In this document: positions 1 to 5,867 of the stretch, in pieces | How positions within the stretch are numbered: position 1 is the first letter of the stretch | Layout: the number at the start of each line of letters is the position of its first letter | Assembly (NCBI GenBank): GCA_004525685.1 | Contig: SPBW01000051.1 | Coordinates: 1-11,900, forward strand | Length of the DNA stretch: 11,900 nt | From: Candidatus Atribacteria bacterium | Lineage (GTDB): Bacteria > Bipolaricaulota > Bipolaricaulia > UBA7950 > UBA9294 | Reading direction: 5' to 3' | Program-made: the position numbers and the translations under genes | Notes under the pieces: generated by a model | The model's input: the letters and a program-made list of their open reading frames with translations, nothing else | Databases searched by the model: none | What the model was told of the DNA's origin: nothing

Positions 1-66
1 ACCCATGGGTACACGTTGGACAAACGGTCTTTGGCCTAGGATCTCTCTTTCGTGTACCGTCTTGGC

Positions 67-561
67 ATGGCAAGAGGACGCTCTTCATCCATTCGAACAC
101 TACGCCTCTCTGGCATCGGCAAGCACTTGGCACTGACGCTGGCAGCTGCCAGCAGTGCCCTTGTCCTGCTTCTTGTGCACGTGTTCGTTCCGCTTCAGGG
201 ACTGCAGGTGGTAGCACTTCTCTTCACAGGGATGGCATTCGCCACAGTCTGGTTGGCTGTCTTGAGTTGGCGCATGCCGGTGTTCTCTATGGGCACGTTG
301 TGGGCCTTCACAACCATCTGGTGCATCGGTCTAGGACTTGCCGTCCTGCTGGTGCTTGCCGCGTGGACATCCGACAACGCCATCGGCTGGAGGATCGCTT
401 CATCGTGGCTCGCCTTCTCTATCAGCCTCGCCGTAGGCGGGCTGCAGTTTCGGGCATTGTTCAACCGCCGCGCTACTCCGGTACTGGGGCGGTCGTTGTC
501 GCTGTTATCACCGATGATCATTCTTACGCTCATTCTGGTTCTGTCCCTTCGCGCCAGCTAG
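67..561 (+). CDS. Integral membrane protein with about five helices, unrecognised
   Basis: A 164-residue hydrophobic protein that I do not recognise. After a basic N-terminus (several Arg and Lys in residues 1-20), predicted membrane helices lie at roughly 20-42, 46-68, 76-100, 108-132 and 143-161, and the protein ends four residues after the last one. No catalytic motif is visible. An in-frame stop at 37-39 limits the start to GTG at 52 or ATG at 67. Neither has a convincing Shine-Dalgarno, so I chose the ATG. A TAGGAT at 37-42 could be a -10 element, which would make the GTG at 52 nearly leaderless. The stop lies 67 bp before the PspC-like gene, but a separate extended -10 promoter sits in that gap, so it may not belong to the same transcript. 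A membrane location is certain; the function is unknown. Confidence 0.7.
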   Translation: MARGRSSSIRTLRLSGIGKHLALTLAAASSALVLLLVHVFVPLQGLQVVALLFTGMAFATVWLAVLSWRMPVFSMGTLWAFTTIWCIGLGLAVLLVLAAWTSDNAIGWRIASSWLAFSISLAVGGLQFRALFNRRATPVLGRSLSLLSPMIILTLILVLSLRAS

Positions 562-589
562 CCGCTCTGTAGAACACTGTTTCGAGTTG

Positions 590-598
590 TGCTACACT
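590..598 (+). promoter_or_regulatory. Extended -10 promoter for the PspC/LiaF-like cassette
   Basis: The string TGCTACACT fits the extended -10 pattern TG-N-TACACT. No good -35 hexamer stands 16-18 bp upstream, which is typical of extended -10 promoters. Transcription would start near 605 and give a leader of about 24 nt ahead of the ATG at 629, just long enough to hold the AAGGAG at 618-623. It lies in the 67-bp gap after the first gene. The assignment is by pattern only. Confidence 0.45.
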
Positions 599-628
599 CT
601 GGCACAGCCAACAAGGGAAGGAGACTTC

Positions 629-1099
629 ATGGAGAGAAAGCTGTATCGGAGCAAGAACGATTCGATGCTCGGCGGCGTCTGCGGGGGACTGGGAGCCTAT
701 TTCAACTTCGATCCCAACCTCATTCGCTTGATCTTTGTTGTTCTCGCCGTCGCACCGGGCATTGGGATTCCCGCCTACATCGCGCTCTGGCTCCTTGTTC
801 CTGAAGAAGAGGAGCGTGAAAGCACGTCGCTGGGAGAGCGCGTACGCGAGGGCGCTGACGAGATCGCAGAACGCGCACGTAGCATGGGAGATAAGATTCG
901 CGATCGCTCAGGCCACGCCACCCCCGTTGCTTCATTTGCATTCGGGGCCATCCTCATTGCTGTGGGCATTGGCTTTCTCCTTCGCAATTTGGGGTTCACC
1001 TGGATCAACTGGGTCGCCAAGGTGTGGGTGTGGCCGTCCCTTCTCATCCTCGTCGGCTTGGTCTTTTTGTGGCGATGGATTCGCGACCGCACAAACTGA
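629..1099 (+). CDS. PspC-domain envelope stress protein
   Basis: A 156-residue membrane protein. Residues 1-60 are a textbook PspC domain: a short basic start (KLYRS), the Gly-rich LGGVCGGLGAYF stretch, the DPNLIRL turn and a helix ending in WLLVPEEEE. A charged, probably helical linker covers 61-95. A second membrane hairpin at about 100-152 (GIGFLLRNLG, then WPSLLILVG) matches the DUF5668/LiaF-TM module. PspC proteins sense or transmit cell-envelope stress at the inner membrane; that role is inferred from the family. The ATG at 629 is preferred to the longer frame from 587 because AAGGAG (618-623) stands 5 nt upstream of it. The stop overlaps the ribosome-binding site of the next gene (GGAGG, 1100-1104), so the two are almost certainly co-transcribed. 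Confidence 0.9.
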   Translation: MERKLYRSKNDSMLGGVCGGLGAYFNFDPNLIRLIFVVLAVAPGIGIPAYIALWLLVPEEEERESTSLGERVREGADEIAERARSMGDKIRDRSGHATPVASFAFGAILIAVGIGFLLRNLGFTWINWVAKVWVWPSLLILVGLVFLWRWIRDRTN

Positions 1100-1112
1100 G
1101 GAGGTCTTCATC

Positions 1113-1298
1113 ATGATGGATCGTCGATTTCGCGGAGCCATTCTGCCGCTTGCGTTCATTGTGGCCGGCATTCTGCTGCTCTTGAACACTCTCGACCTGG
1201 TTGATTGGGCCATTTGGCCAAAACTCGCCCGACTGTGGCCCGTGCTTCTCATCGGATTCGGTGCCAGCCTGCTCTGGCAGCACGGTCGAAAGTCGTAG
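1113..1298 (+). CDS. Small two-helix membrane protein (DUF5668/LiaF-TM-like)
   Basis: A 61-residue protein that is little more than a membrane hairpin: helix 1 at about 8-26, a turn reading LLNTLDLVDWAIW, then RLWPVLLIGFGASLLW at about 40-55 and a basic end (HGRKS). It starts at ATG 1113 (or the adjacent ATG 1116) behind a strong GGAGG at 1100-1104 with an 8-nt spacer. A longer frame in the same register begins at 735 inside the PspC gene, but it has no such site and its N-terminal part is not protein-like. The hairpin closely resembles the C-terminal part of the upstream PspC protein and the N-terminal part of the downstream LiaF-like protein. It probably works with them as an accessory membrane subunit or regulator, which is inference from similarity and operon position. 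Confidence 0.8.
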   Translation: MMDRRFRGAILPLAFIVAGILLLLNTLDLVDWAIWPKLARLWPVLLIGFGASLLWQHGRKS

Positions 1299-1300
1299 CC

Positions 1301-2221
1301 ATGACCAGGCGAAGACCCCGCAACAGTCTCTTGGTTCCCCTGGTCCTTGTGTTCGTGGGTATCATGTTCTTGCTCACAAATCTGGGCATCGTCGATCGAT
1401 CTATTTGGTCTGATATCATCAGATACTGGCCGGTTCTCTTGATCCTGATGGGCGTAGACGCCTTGCTACGGCGCTCATCCATGGGTGCTGCATTGGGGAC
1501 TCTCGTCAGCGCAGCTGCCCTCATTGCGGTCGGGATGGTGCTCTTGCACATGTTTGCGCCTGAGGCATGGACTACAAGGGAGCAGGCATTCTCCTATCCT
1601 CTCACCAATGCCACCACCGCGCAGATTGATCTCTCGTGTCAGGATTGCACCATGCACATCCGTCGGCAGCCTTCGCTCTCTCAACCAGACACGCTCATCA
1701 ACGGATCTCTGCACCTACGACGTGATGAGAAGCTTACTGAGACGGTGCGGCGCGATGGATCCCAGACGTACTTCGCGCTTGAGTCTCACTACCTGCTTCC
1801 ATCTCTTGTGTGGGCAAAGCAGGATGCCAAAGCGTGGATTGTCGCACTGAATGAAACCGTGCCCGTGACGCTGACCATGTCCACAGAAAACGCCGTGCAT
1901 GTTGACTTCACAGGGATTGCCCTTCAATCCGCCGACATCAGCGCGGGAAGTCAAACAAGCACGATCTTCCTTCCCGACACAGCCAATGCCGCGCTGTATC
2001 TATCGGGAAGTCACATTGAGGTGCTCGTGCCAGAAGGCATCGGCGTCCGAGTAACCGGTTTGACGGCGTCCAATCTGAGCGTTCCTCCAACCTATGTTCA
2101 GACCGGCAGCAGCATCGCTTCGCCGAACTACGAACAGGCGACCTATCGCACAGACATCATCCTTCGTCCTGGATCGGAATGGATCGAGATTGGTCCTGGC
2201 ATTCATCCCGCGTCTCCATAG
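1301..2221 (+). CDS. LiaF-like membrane protein with extracytoplasmic beta domain
   Basis: A 306-residue protein. After RRRPR, helices at about 9-28 and 42-57 form the same LiaF-TM/DUF5668 hairpin as in the two preceding genes (LLTNLGIVDRSIW, then YWPVLLILMG). A third helix follows at about 63-83. Residues 95-300 are a beta-rich domain, with alternating hydrophobic residues and repeated short strands near 195-260, like the C-terminal domain of LiaF/DUF2154 proteins. LiaF-type proteins restrain or tune envelope-stress signalling in Gram-positive bacteria; here that role is inferred. A CxxC (Cys113, Cys116) lies in the presumed extracytoplasmic part. ATG 1301 stands 2 nt after the previous stop with only a weak GAAAG upstream, suggesting translational coupling. 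The last 65 bp overlap the end of the convergent minus-strand gene. Confidence 0.8.
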   Translation: MTRRRPRNSLLVPLVLVFVGIMFLLTNLGIVDRSIWSDIIRYWPVLLILMGVDALLRRSSMGAALGTLVSAAALIAVGMVLLHMFAPEAWTTREQAFSYPLTNATTAQIDLSCQDCTMHIRRQPSLSQPDTLINGSLHLRRDEKLTETVRRDGSQTYFALESHYLLPSLVWAKQDAKAWIVALNETVPVTLTMSTENAVHVDFTGIALQSADISAGSQTSTIFLPDTANAALYLSGSHIEVLVPEGIGVRVTGLTASNLSVPPTYVQTGSSIASPNYEQATYRTDIILRPGSEWIEIGPGIHPASP

Positions 2222-3170
2222 GAATCGATTCGATCGATCGATGAGCCTCAATGGCTTCTAGCGCCAGCTGCGTGGCTCGCCCCACGAAGTTCCTGCATCT
2301 GGAGCAAAGCGCCTGACTCTCGAAGGCGATCTGGCCTTGTTCTGTGCCCAGATCGCAGCCGAGCAAGTCGCGGCAGTCCGATGAGCCAAACTCCGCTTCA
2401 AAACGATCTAGAAGCATGCGCACGGCTTCGTACGCAGGTTCGATAGTCTGTTGCGCCGAGGTGCGCCCAAGCACGAGCCCAATGCCAAGAACGCCTCCGA
2501 GTACGGCGCCACAGGGTCCGCATGAGCGAGCTACGCCGCTGCACAGGCCCGTCGCAATCTGCGGAATCAGCTTGCACGTCACATCCATTGCTTCTGCAAC
2601 GGCCTGAAGCACACTCTCCGCACAGTAGAACTCCGAGTCAAACAGCGCTACGCTACGAGCCACACTCAGTGTCATCGCTTCGCTCTTTTTGTCTGCGACC
2701 CAATCCACATCTGTTGTCGCTCTCACAAGGCAAACGGCTGTATCAGGGCATAGCGTGCGGAACTGCGTGCTGGCGCGAATCACTTGAGGGACGCGCGCTC
2801 TGCCGATGACGGCAAATCCGTGTTTCTCAAAGAACTGCTTCGCTGTCGTTGTCAGCGTGAATAGTGTTGCGACGCCACATGCACGCGCCCGCGTCAACGC
2901 CTCGCTCAAGAGCGTTGCGGCGATGCCTTGGGACCGATGTGCCTTCGCCACAGCGAGCGAACGTAGAAGTGCGATGGCGCCAGCTGGCTCTAGCCCGACA
3001 ACACCGACCACTTCATCATGTGCTAGGCAAACAACGAAGTGCTCCAACACCGTATCAGATAGATCCTCAGTTGGCAGTTCTGCTTCGGACAAAAGGCGCT
3101 TGCACGCAACCGTATCTTCTGCCTGAGCGTCCCGAAACAGATACCCTTGGTTCTGCGTTTGGCGGTTCAT
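2157..3170 (-). CDS. ArsN2-like GNAT acetyltransferase fused to C_GCAxxG_C_C redox domain
   Basis: A 337-residue two-domain protein. Residues 10-152 form a GNAT fold closely resembling ArsN2-type arsenic-resistance acetyltransferases: AELPTEDL, VVGVVGLEPAG, LLRSLAV, the acetyl-CoA loop HRSQGIA (78-84), TLTTTAKQFFEKHGF and RASTQFRTLCPDTAVCLVR. Residues about 165-308 match the putative redox-active C_GCAxxG_C_C family, with Cys at 183, 199, 210, 217, 220, 266, 272, 289 and 292 and a CGAVLGG core. Acetyl transfer is likely; the substrate is unknown and no other ars gene is near. The cysteine domain may bind metal or do redox chemistry (inference). ATG 3170 has no good Shine-Dalgarno, and a candidate promoter would start transcription at this codon, so the mRNA may be leaderless. 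Residues 317-337 lie antisense to the LiaF-like gene and look like an added tail. Confidence 0.85.
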   Translation of the reverse strand: MNRQTQNQGYLFRDAQAEDTVACKRLLSEAELPTEDLSDTVLEHFVVCLAHDEVVGVVGLEPAGAIALLRSLAVAKAHRSQGIAATLLSEALTRARACGVATLFTLTTTAKQFFEKHGFAVIGRARVPQVIRASTQFRTLCPDTAVCLVRATTDVDWVADKKSEAMTLSVARSVALFDSEFYCAESVLQAVAEAMDVTCKLIPQIATGLCSGVARSCGPCGAVLGGVLGIGLVLGRTSAQQTIEPAYEAVRMLLDRFEAEFGSSDCRDLLGCDLGTEQGQIAFESQALCSRCRNFVGRATQLALEAIEAHRSIESIPMETRDECQDQSRSIPIQDEG

Positions 3171-3176
3171 GGTGTT

Positions 3177-3205
3177 ATTGTCTGCCTCACACCGGAGACC
3201 TTCAA
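3177..3205 (-). promoter_or_regulatory. Candidate promoter of the GNAT-redox fusion gene, possibly leaderless
   Basis: Read on the minus strand, TTGAAG (3205-3200) and GACAAT (3182-3177) are 17 bp apart, each matching four of six consensus bases. The -10 element ends 6 nt before the ATG at 3170, so transcription would begin at or beside the start codon. That would explain the absence of a proper ribosome-binding site. The -35 element is the left half of the palindrome at 3200-3213. It is a pattern match only. Confidence 0.35.
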
Positions 3206-3213
3206 GCTTGAAG
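3200..3213. promoter_or_regulatory. 14-bp perfect palindrome, candidate operator between divergent genes
   Basis: CTTCAAGCTTGAAG is its own reverse complement. It lies in the 99-bp gap between the divergently transcribed GNAT-redox fusion (starting at 3170) and the methyltransferase (starting at 3270). Each half contains TTGAAG, one per strand, and each TTGAAG is placed 17 bp from a -10-like hexamer facing its own gene. A dimeric regulator bound here would cover both -35 elements. The palindrome is seen directly; its regulatory role is inferred. Confidence 0.45.
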
Positions 3214-3236
3214 TGACGGCGTCGACACGATTGAAT
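3208..3236 (+). promoter_or_regulatory. Candidate promoter of the RNA methyltransferase gene
   Basis: TTGAAG (3208-3213) and TTGAAT (3231-3236) are spaced by 17 bp, each matching four of six consensus bases. Transcription would start near 3243 and leave about 27 nt of leader, enough for the purine-rich AAGGACGGGGA (3256-3266) before the ATG at 3270. The -35 element is the right half of the 14-bp palindrome. Confidence 0.4.
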
Positions 3237-3269
3237 AGGGAGCACAAGGCACGCCAAGGACGGGGACAC

Positions 3270-4124
3270 ATGAAAGAGATCATCACATCCACGGGCAATC
3301 CCCGTATCGTTGAAGCACGAAAGCTCTCGCAGAAGAAACATCGCATTCAGCAGAATCGATTCGCTGCTGGCGGACTGCAAGTTCTTGGCATGGCTTTGGA
3401 AGGCATGGCTTCCTCTCACATGGCGCGGTTCATTCGCCCGATCGACGTCTTCTATTGCGAAGAGCTATTCGTCTCGGACATGGCACCACGCATCCTAGCG
3501 CGGCTGATTGCTGCAGGCGCGGCGGGAGTCCGTGTATCACAACGCGTGCTGGAGACGCTTTCAGATCGAGAACTGTCTCAGGGCTTGGTGGCAACATTCG
3601 CGATTGATTCTCTGTTGCATGCATTGGACGATCTCGATCACGGTGGGGCGAGGCAACCCAGACTTGTCGTCGTGCTTGATCGTCTCCAGTATCCCGGCAA
3701 TGCAGGCACGTTGATCCGGACAGCAGATGCAGTCGGGGCAGATGCCGTCATCCTCATCGAGCCCGCTGTCGACACGTTTGCGCCTCAGGCTATCCGCGCG
3801 ACGATGGGTTCCATCTTCGCGATCCCCATTGTTCGCATAACCCAAATCGATGCGCTTGATCGTTGGGGAAAGGGTGAGAACCTTCAGTGGCTTGGGGCTG
3901 ATGTGGCCGCTGATACCGCTGTTTGGGAAAGCTCTGCCATGCGAGGGTCCATCGGCCTCATCCTCGGTAATGAAGGAGAGGGGCTCCAGCCAGATCTGCG
4001 GCGGATCCTCGATTCAACGGTGCGGCTTCCCCAGCGGGGCGGCGCTGAAAGCTTGAACGTATCAGTCGCTGGCGGAATCCTTATGTATGAGTGGATGCGT
4101 GTGAACTATCCCGACATCGCCTGA
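3270..4124 (+). CDS. SpoU/TrmH-family RNA 2'-O-methyltransferase
   Basis: A 284-residue protein of the SPOUT class that transfers a methyl group from S-adenosylmethionine to a ribose 2'-hydroxyl in rRNA or tRNA. The N-terminal 100 residues resemble the substrate-binding domain (STGNPRIVEARKLSQKKHR at the start). The catalytic domain has all three motifs: motif 1 YPGNAGTLIRTADAVGADAV (Asn144, Arg150), motif 2 LILGNEGEG (230-238) and motif 3 AESLNVSVAGGI (259-270), which contribute to the knotted cofactor site. The domain order fits a 23S rRNA methyltransferase of the RlmB/TsnR type, but the target nucleotide cannot be read from sequence. The usual EG of the substrate-binding domain is GG here (FAAGGLQVL). 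ATG 3270 follows a purine-rich AAGGACGGGGA; the longer frame from 3147 crosses the promoter region. Its last 63 bp overlap the convergent acetyltransferase gene. Confidence 0.88.
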   Translation: MKEIITSTGNPRIVEARKLSQKKHRIQQNRFAAGGLQVLGMALEGMASSHMARFIRPIDVFYCEELFVSDMAPRILARLIAAGAAGVRVSQRVLETLSDRELSQGLVATFAIDSLLHALDDLDHGGARQPRLVVVLDRLQYPGNAGTLIRTADAVGADAVILIEPAVDTFAPQAIRATMGSIFAIPIVRITQIDALDRWGKGENLQWLGADVAADTAVWESSAMRGSIGLILGNEGEGLQPDLRRILDSTVRLPQRGGAESLNVSVAGGILMYEWMRVNYPDIA

Positions 4125-4697
4125 GACTCTAGCGATCTCCCATCGCTTCCTCGTCAACCCGTAGCGCACTTCCAGGCAATCCTCAGGCCTCCACCCCGGA
4201 AACGGCGCACCTGGATAGGCGAACGTCTTCTCTAGAACCAGCCCACATTTCTCGAGAACCCGACGCGAGCGAACGTTCTGAGACATCGCTTCAGCCACAA
4301 CCTTCGTCACTCCCAGTTCTCGAAACCCTCTGTCAATTAGGGCTCTCGATCCTTCTGTGGCCAGCCCGCAGCCCCAGTACGGCTTCTTCAGGCGGTAGCC
4401 CAAATCGGCGTTTTCGGGATGATCGCGATCCGGCCTGAAGTGGAACCATCCCATGAAATCGCCCGATGGCTTCTCGATGGCGGCCCAGAAGCCAAAACCG
4501 TCGAACTGTTCATAGAGCCCAAGCATCATGGGCAAGGACTGCTCAACAATGAATGCGCGCGTGGATGGCACGCCGCCTGTCAGGTAGCGCATTACGCCTG
4601 GATCAGAGTCAAGAGAGAAGAGATTGTCTGCATCGGCTTCAGTCAGTCGCCGCAGAATCATCCGCGCAGTCTCTAGAACGATGTCTTGATCTGCCAA
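4062..4697 (-). CDS. RimJ/RimL-like GNAT acetyltransferase
   Basis: A GNAT enzyme of the Acetyltransf_3 group, which acetylates protein N-termini or small molecules; its substrate is unknown. Seen motifs are the opening LETARMILRRLTEADADNLF, the central ADLGYRLKKPYWGCGLATEG containing the acetyl-CoA loop (about 108-116 in the 211-residue form), and NVRSRRVLEKCGL. I prefer TTG 4697, with GGAAG 7 nt upstream, because it places the start just before the conserved LETxR opening. ATG 4745 is an alternative (227 residues), but it adds a Ser/Gly-rich stretch that appears to be the preceding gene's C-terminal coding sequence read out of frame. About 20 residues past the usual family end (after RKRWE) are antisense to the methyltransferase gene. 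It probably shares a transcript with the small anchored protein upstream. Confidence 0.85.
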   Translation of the reverse strand: MADQDIVLETARMILRRLTEADADNLFSLDSDPGVMRYLTGGVPSTRAFIVEQSLPMMLGLYEQFDGFGFWAAIEKPSGDFMGWFHFRPDRDHPENADLGYRLKKPYWGCGLATEGSRALIDRGFRELGVTKVVAEAMSQNVRSRRVLEKCGLVLEKTFAYPGAPFPGWRPEDCLEVRYGLTRKRWEIARVSGDVGIVHTHPLIHKDSASD

Positions 4698-4738
4698 GCC
4701 TCTACTTCCAGAATTGTCAGAACTTGCGCCCGATGAGT

Positions 4739-5140
4739 TCAGCATGCACTTCGCCGTCTCCCACTTGAATCGTAACATCCATCGTGTGTCTTGCCCGTGC
4801 GAACATGGGTCACAATACATACAGCGCTTGCCTTGCCCGCAAGACTGCCCTCAGTCAGCGAGATCTGTATATCGCCCAGATTGACGCGGAACTCATCCAG
4901 AGACAGCACAAGATCAGCAGAAGCTTCATCAGACACCACGCGGACATTCCGTCCGCTAAGCACAAGGCCTGATTCGGTCTCGAAATCGAACGTGTGAGAC
5001 GTCGCTGCGTCGTCTTGCACCCTGATGGCAACGCAGTCCACTCCAGCGAGCGGATCCGGTGCTGGCCACAACACAATCACAAGAATGGCCACGATCAATA
5101 GGACGATACTGCCGGCAACCCACTTCACCGTGTTGGTCAC
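4739..5140 (-). CDS. Small membrane-anchored extracytoplasmic protein, probable C-terminal frameshift
   Basis: A protein of 133 residues as read, not recognised. Helix VAGSIVLLIVAILVIVLWP (about 8-26) anchors a domain predicted to lie outside the membrane, with beta-like alternation (SADLVLSLDEFRVNLGDIQISL). It starts at GTG 5140 with GAGGAGG 10 nt upstream. The final 20 residues (KTHDGCYDSSGRRRSAC) do not fit the rest. Shifting by one base near the GTGTGT at 4784-4789 (plus strand) gives a smooth continuation, MDVTIQVGDGEVHAELIGRK and a Phe, ending at a stop at 4717-4719, for a product of about 140 residues. Either a one-base insertion or sequencing error has altered the end, or the two frames are both used. 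It lies upstream of the acetyltransferase gene and divergent from the thioredoxin gene. The function is unknown. Confidence 0.6.
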   Translation of the reverse strand: MTNTVKWVAGSIVLLIVAILVIVLWPAPDPLAGVDCVAIRVQDDAATSHTFDFETESGLVLSGRNVRVVSDEASADLVLSLDEFRVNLGDIQISLTEGSLAGKASAVCIVTHVRTGKTHDGCYDSSGRRRSAC

Positions 5141-5173
5141 GGCTCCTTGACCTCCTCACAAAGCATTCATGAA

Positions 5174-5217
5174 AAACCAACGGTCATATCGTATCGTAGC
5201 GTTGTGGAAGTTGGTTT
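5174..5217. repeat. 8-bp inverted repeat in a divergent intergenic region
   Basis: AAACCAAC (5174-5181) and GTTGGTTT (5210-5217) are exact reverse complements separated by 28 bp. They lie in the 103-bp gap between the divergently transcribed anchored-protein gene (from 5140) and the TlpA-like gene (from 5244). Between the arms is a short direct repeat of TATCG (5187-5196). I could not place a convincing promoter on either strand here. The repeat could be a split operator or chance. Confidence 0.3.
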
Positions 5218-5243
5218 GAAAGGCCGTGCTGGGAGGGTATCCA

Positions 5244-5864
5244 ATGAATGCTTCAACCAGTCGCCTGCAGAAGGCGATGAGTTATAGTCTACTCGCCATT
5301 GGCATCCTCGGAATGGGCTTCCTCATCTACCGAGTTGTCGAGCAATTGTCACCTAGCACGTTGGCTGTAGCGACCCCTGATTCCATCACGCAACCATCAC
5401 AGACTGCGCCGGTAGCCGTGACACAGGATGCAGAGATTTCCATTGGCATACGCATCGGACAGCGCGCACCAGACTTCCGTCTCGCCTCACTGGATCATGA
5501 AGACGTGTCTCTGTCCGATTTCCGAGGGAAGATTGTCATCCTCGACTTCTGGGCAAGTTGGTGTGGCCCGTGCAAGTCGACGATGCCTGGATTGGAAGAC
5601 CTTGCTCGCACGCTGGCTTCCGATGTGGTCTTGCTCGGCGTCAGTTTGGATCGAAGCGAAGCCAATGCCGCAGACTACTTGGACGCAAACAACTTCCATG
5701 CGATGATCGGCCTTTATGGGTCGTATGCAGACGCATACAGGGTCTCTGGAACCTACGGAGTCACAGGTATTCCCAAGACCTTCATCATTGACCGAGACGG
5801 CATCATTCGCTACGTTGGGCACCCTGCTTCATTGTCGCGCCAAACTCTCGAACGGCTACTCTAA
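5244..5864 (+). CDS. TlpA/ResA-like membrane-tethered thioredoxin
   Basis: A 206-residue thiol-disulfide oxidoreductase. A basic N-terminus and one helix (about 12-30) anchor it, followed by a flexible Ser/Thr/Pro-rich linker (about 35-65). The thioredoxin fold begins at GQRAPDFRL, the usual start of the AhpC/TSA-Redoxin type. The active site is WCGPC (106-110) after ILDFWAS, and the cis-proline loop is GIPKTFII (Pro177). TlpA/ResA proteins reduce disulfides outside the cytoplasmic membrane, for example in cytochrome c maturation; no cytochrome gene is in view, so the partner is unknown. The ATG at 5244 is chosen over GTG 5226 because GGGAGG (5231-5236) sits 7 nt before it. The gene ends 3 bp before the end of the convergent flavoprotein gene. 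Confidence 0.9.
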   Translation: MNASTSRLQKAMSYSLLAIGILGMGFLIYRVVEQLSPSTLAVATPDSITQPSQTAPVAVTQDAEISIGIRIGQRAPDFRLASLDHEDVSLSDFRGKIVILDFWASWCGPCKSTMPGLEDLARTLASDVVLLGVSLDRSEANAADYLDANNFHAMIGLYGSYADAYRVSGTYGVTGIPKTFIIDRDGIIRYVGHPASLSRQTLERLL

Positions 5865-5867
5865 CCC

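Noticed and set aside
1..58. Palindrome ACCCATGGGT (1-10) and inverted repeat GGTACACG/CGTGTACC (8-15, 51-58)
   Set aside because: They are short, at the window edge and without recognisable promoter geometry; chance is a sufficient explanation.
2222..2243. CGAT-rich run containing GAATCGATTC and repeated GATCGATC
   Set aside because: It codes for ordinary residues near the end of the fusion protein (AHRSIESI) and is too short to call a repeat element.
3171..3419. An 83-codon N-terminal extension of the fusion protein
   Set aside because: It would run through the divergent promoter region and antisense to the methyltransferase, and the GNAT domain is complete from the ATG at 3170.
4131..4147. 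Hairpin AGCGAT/ATCGCT just after the methyltransferase stop, as a terminator
   Set aside because: The stem has only 6 bp with half A-T pairs, and no T run follows; it also lies inside the acetyltransferase coding sequence.
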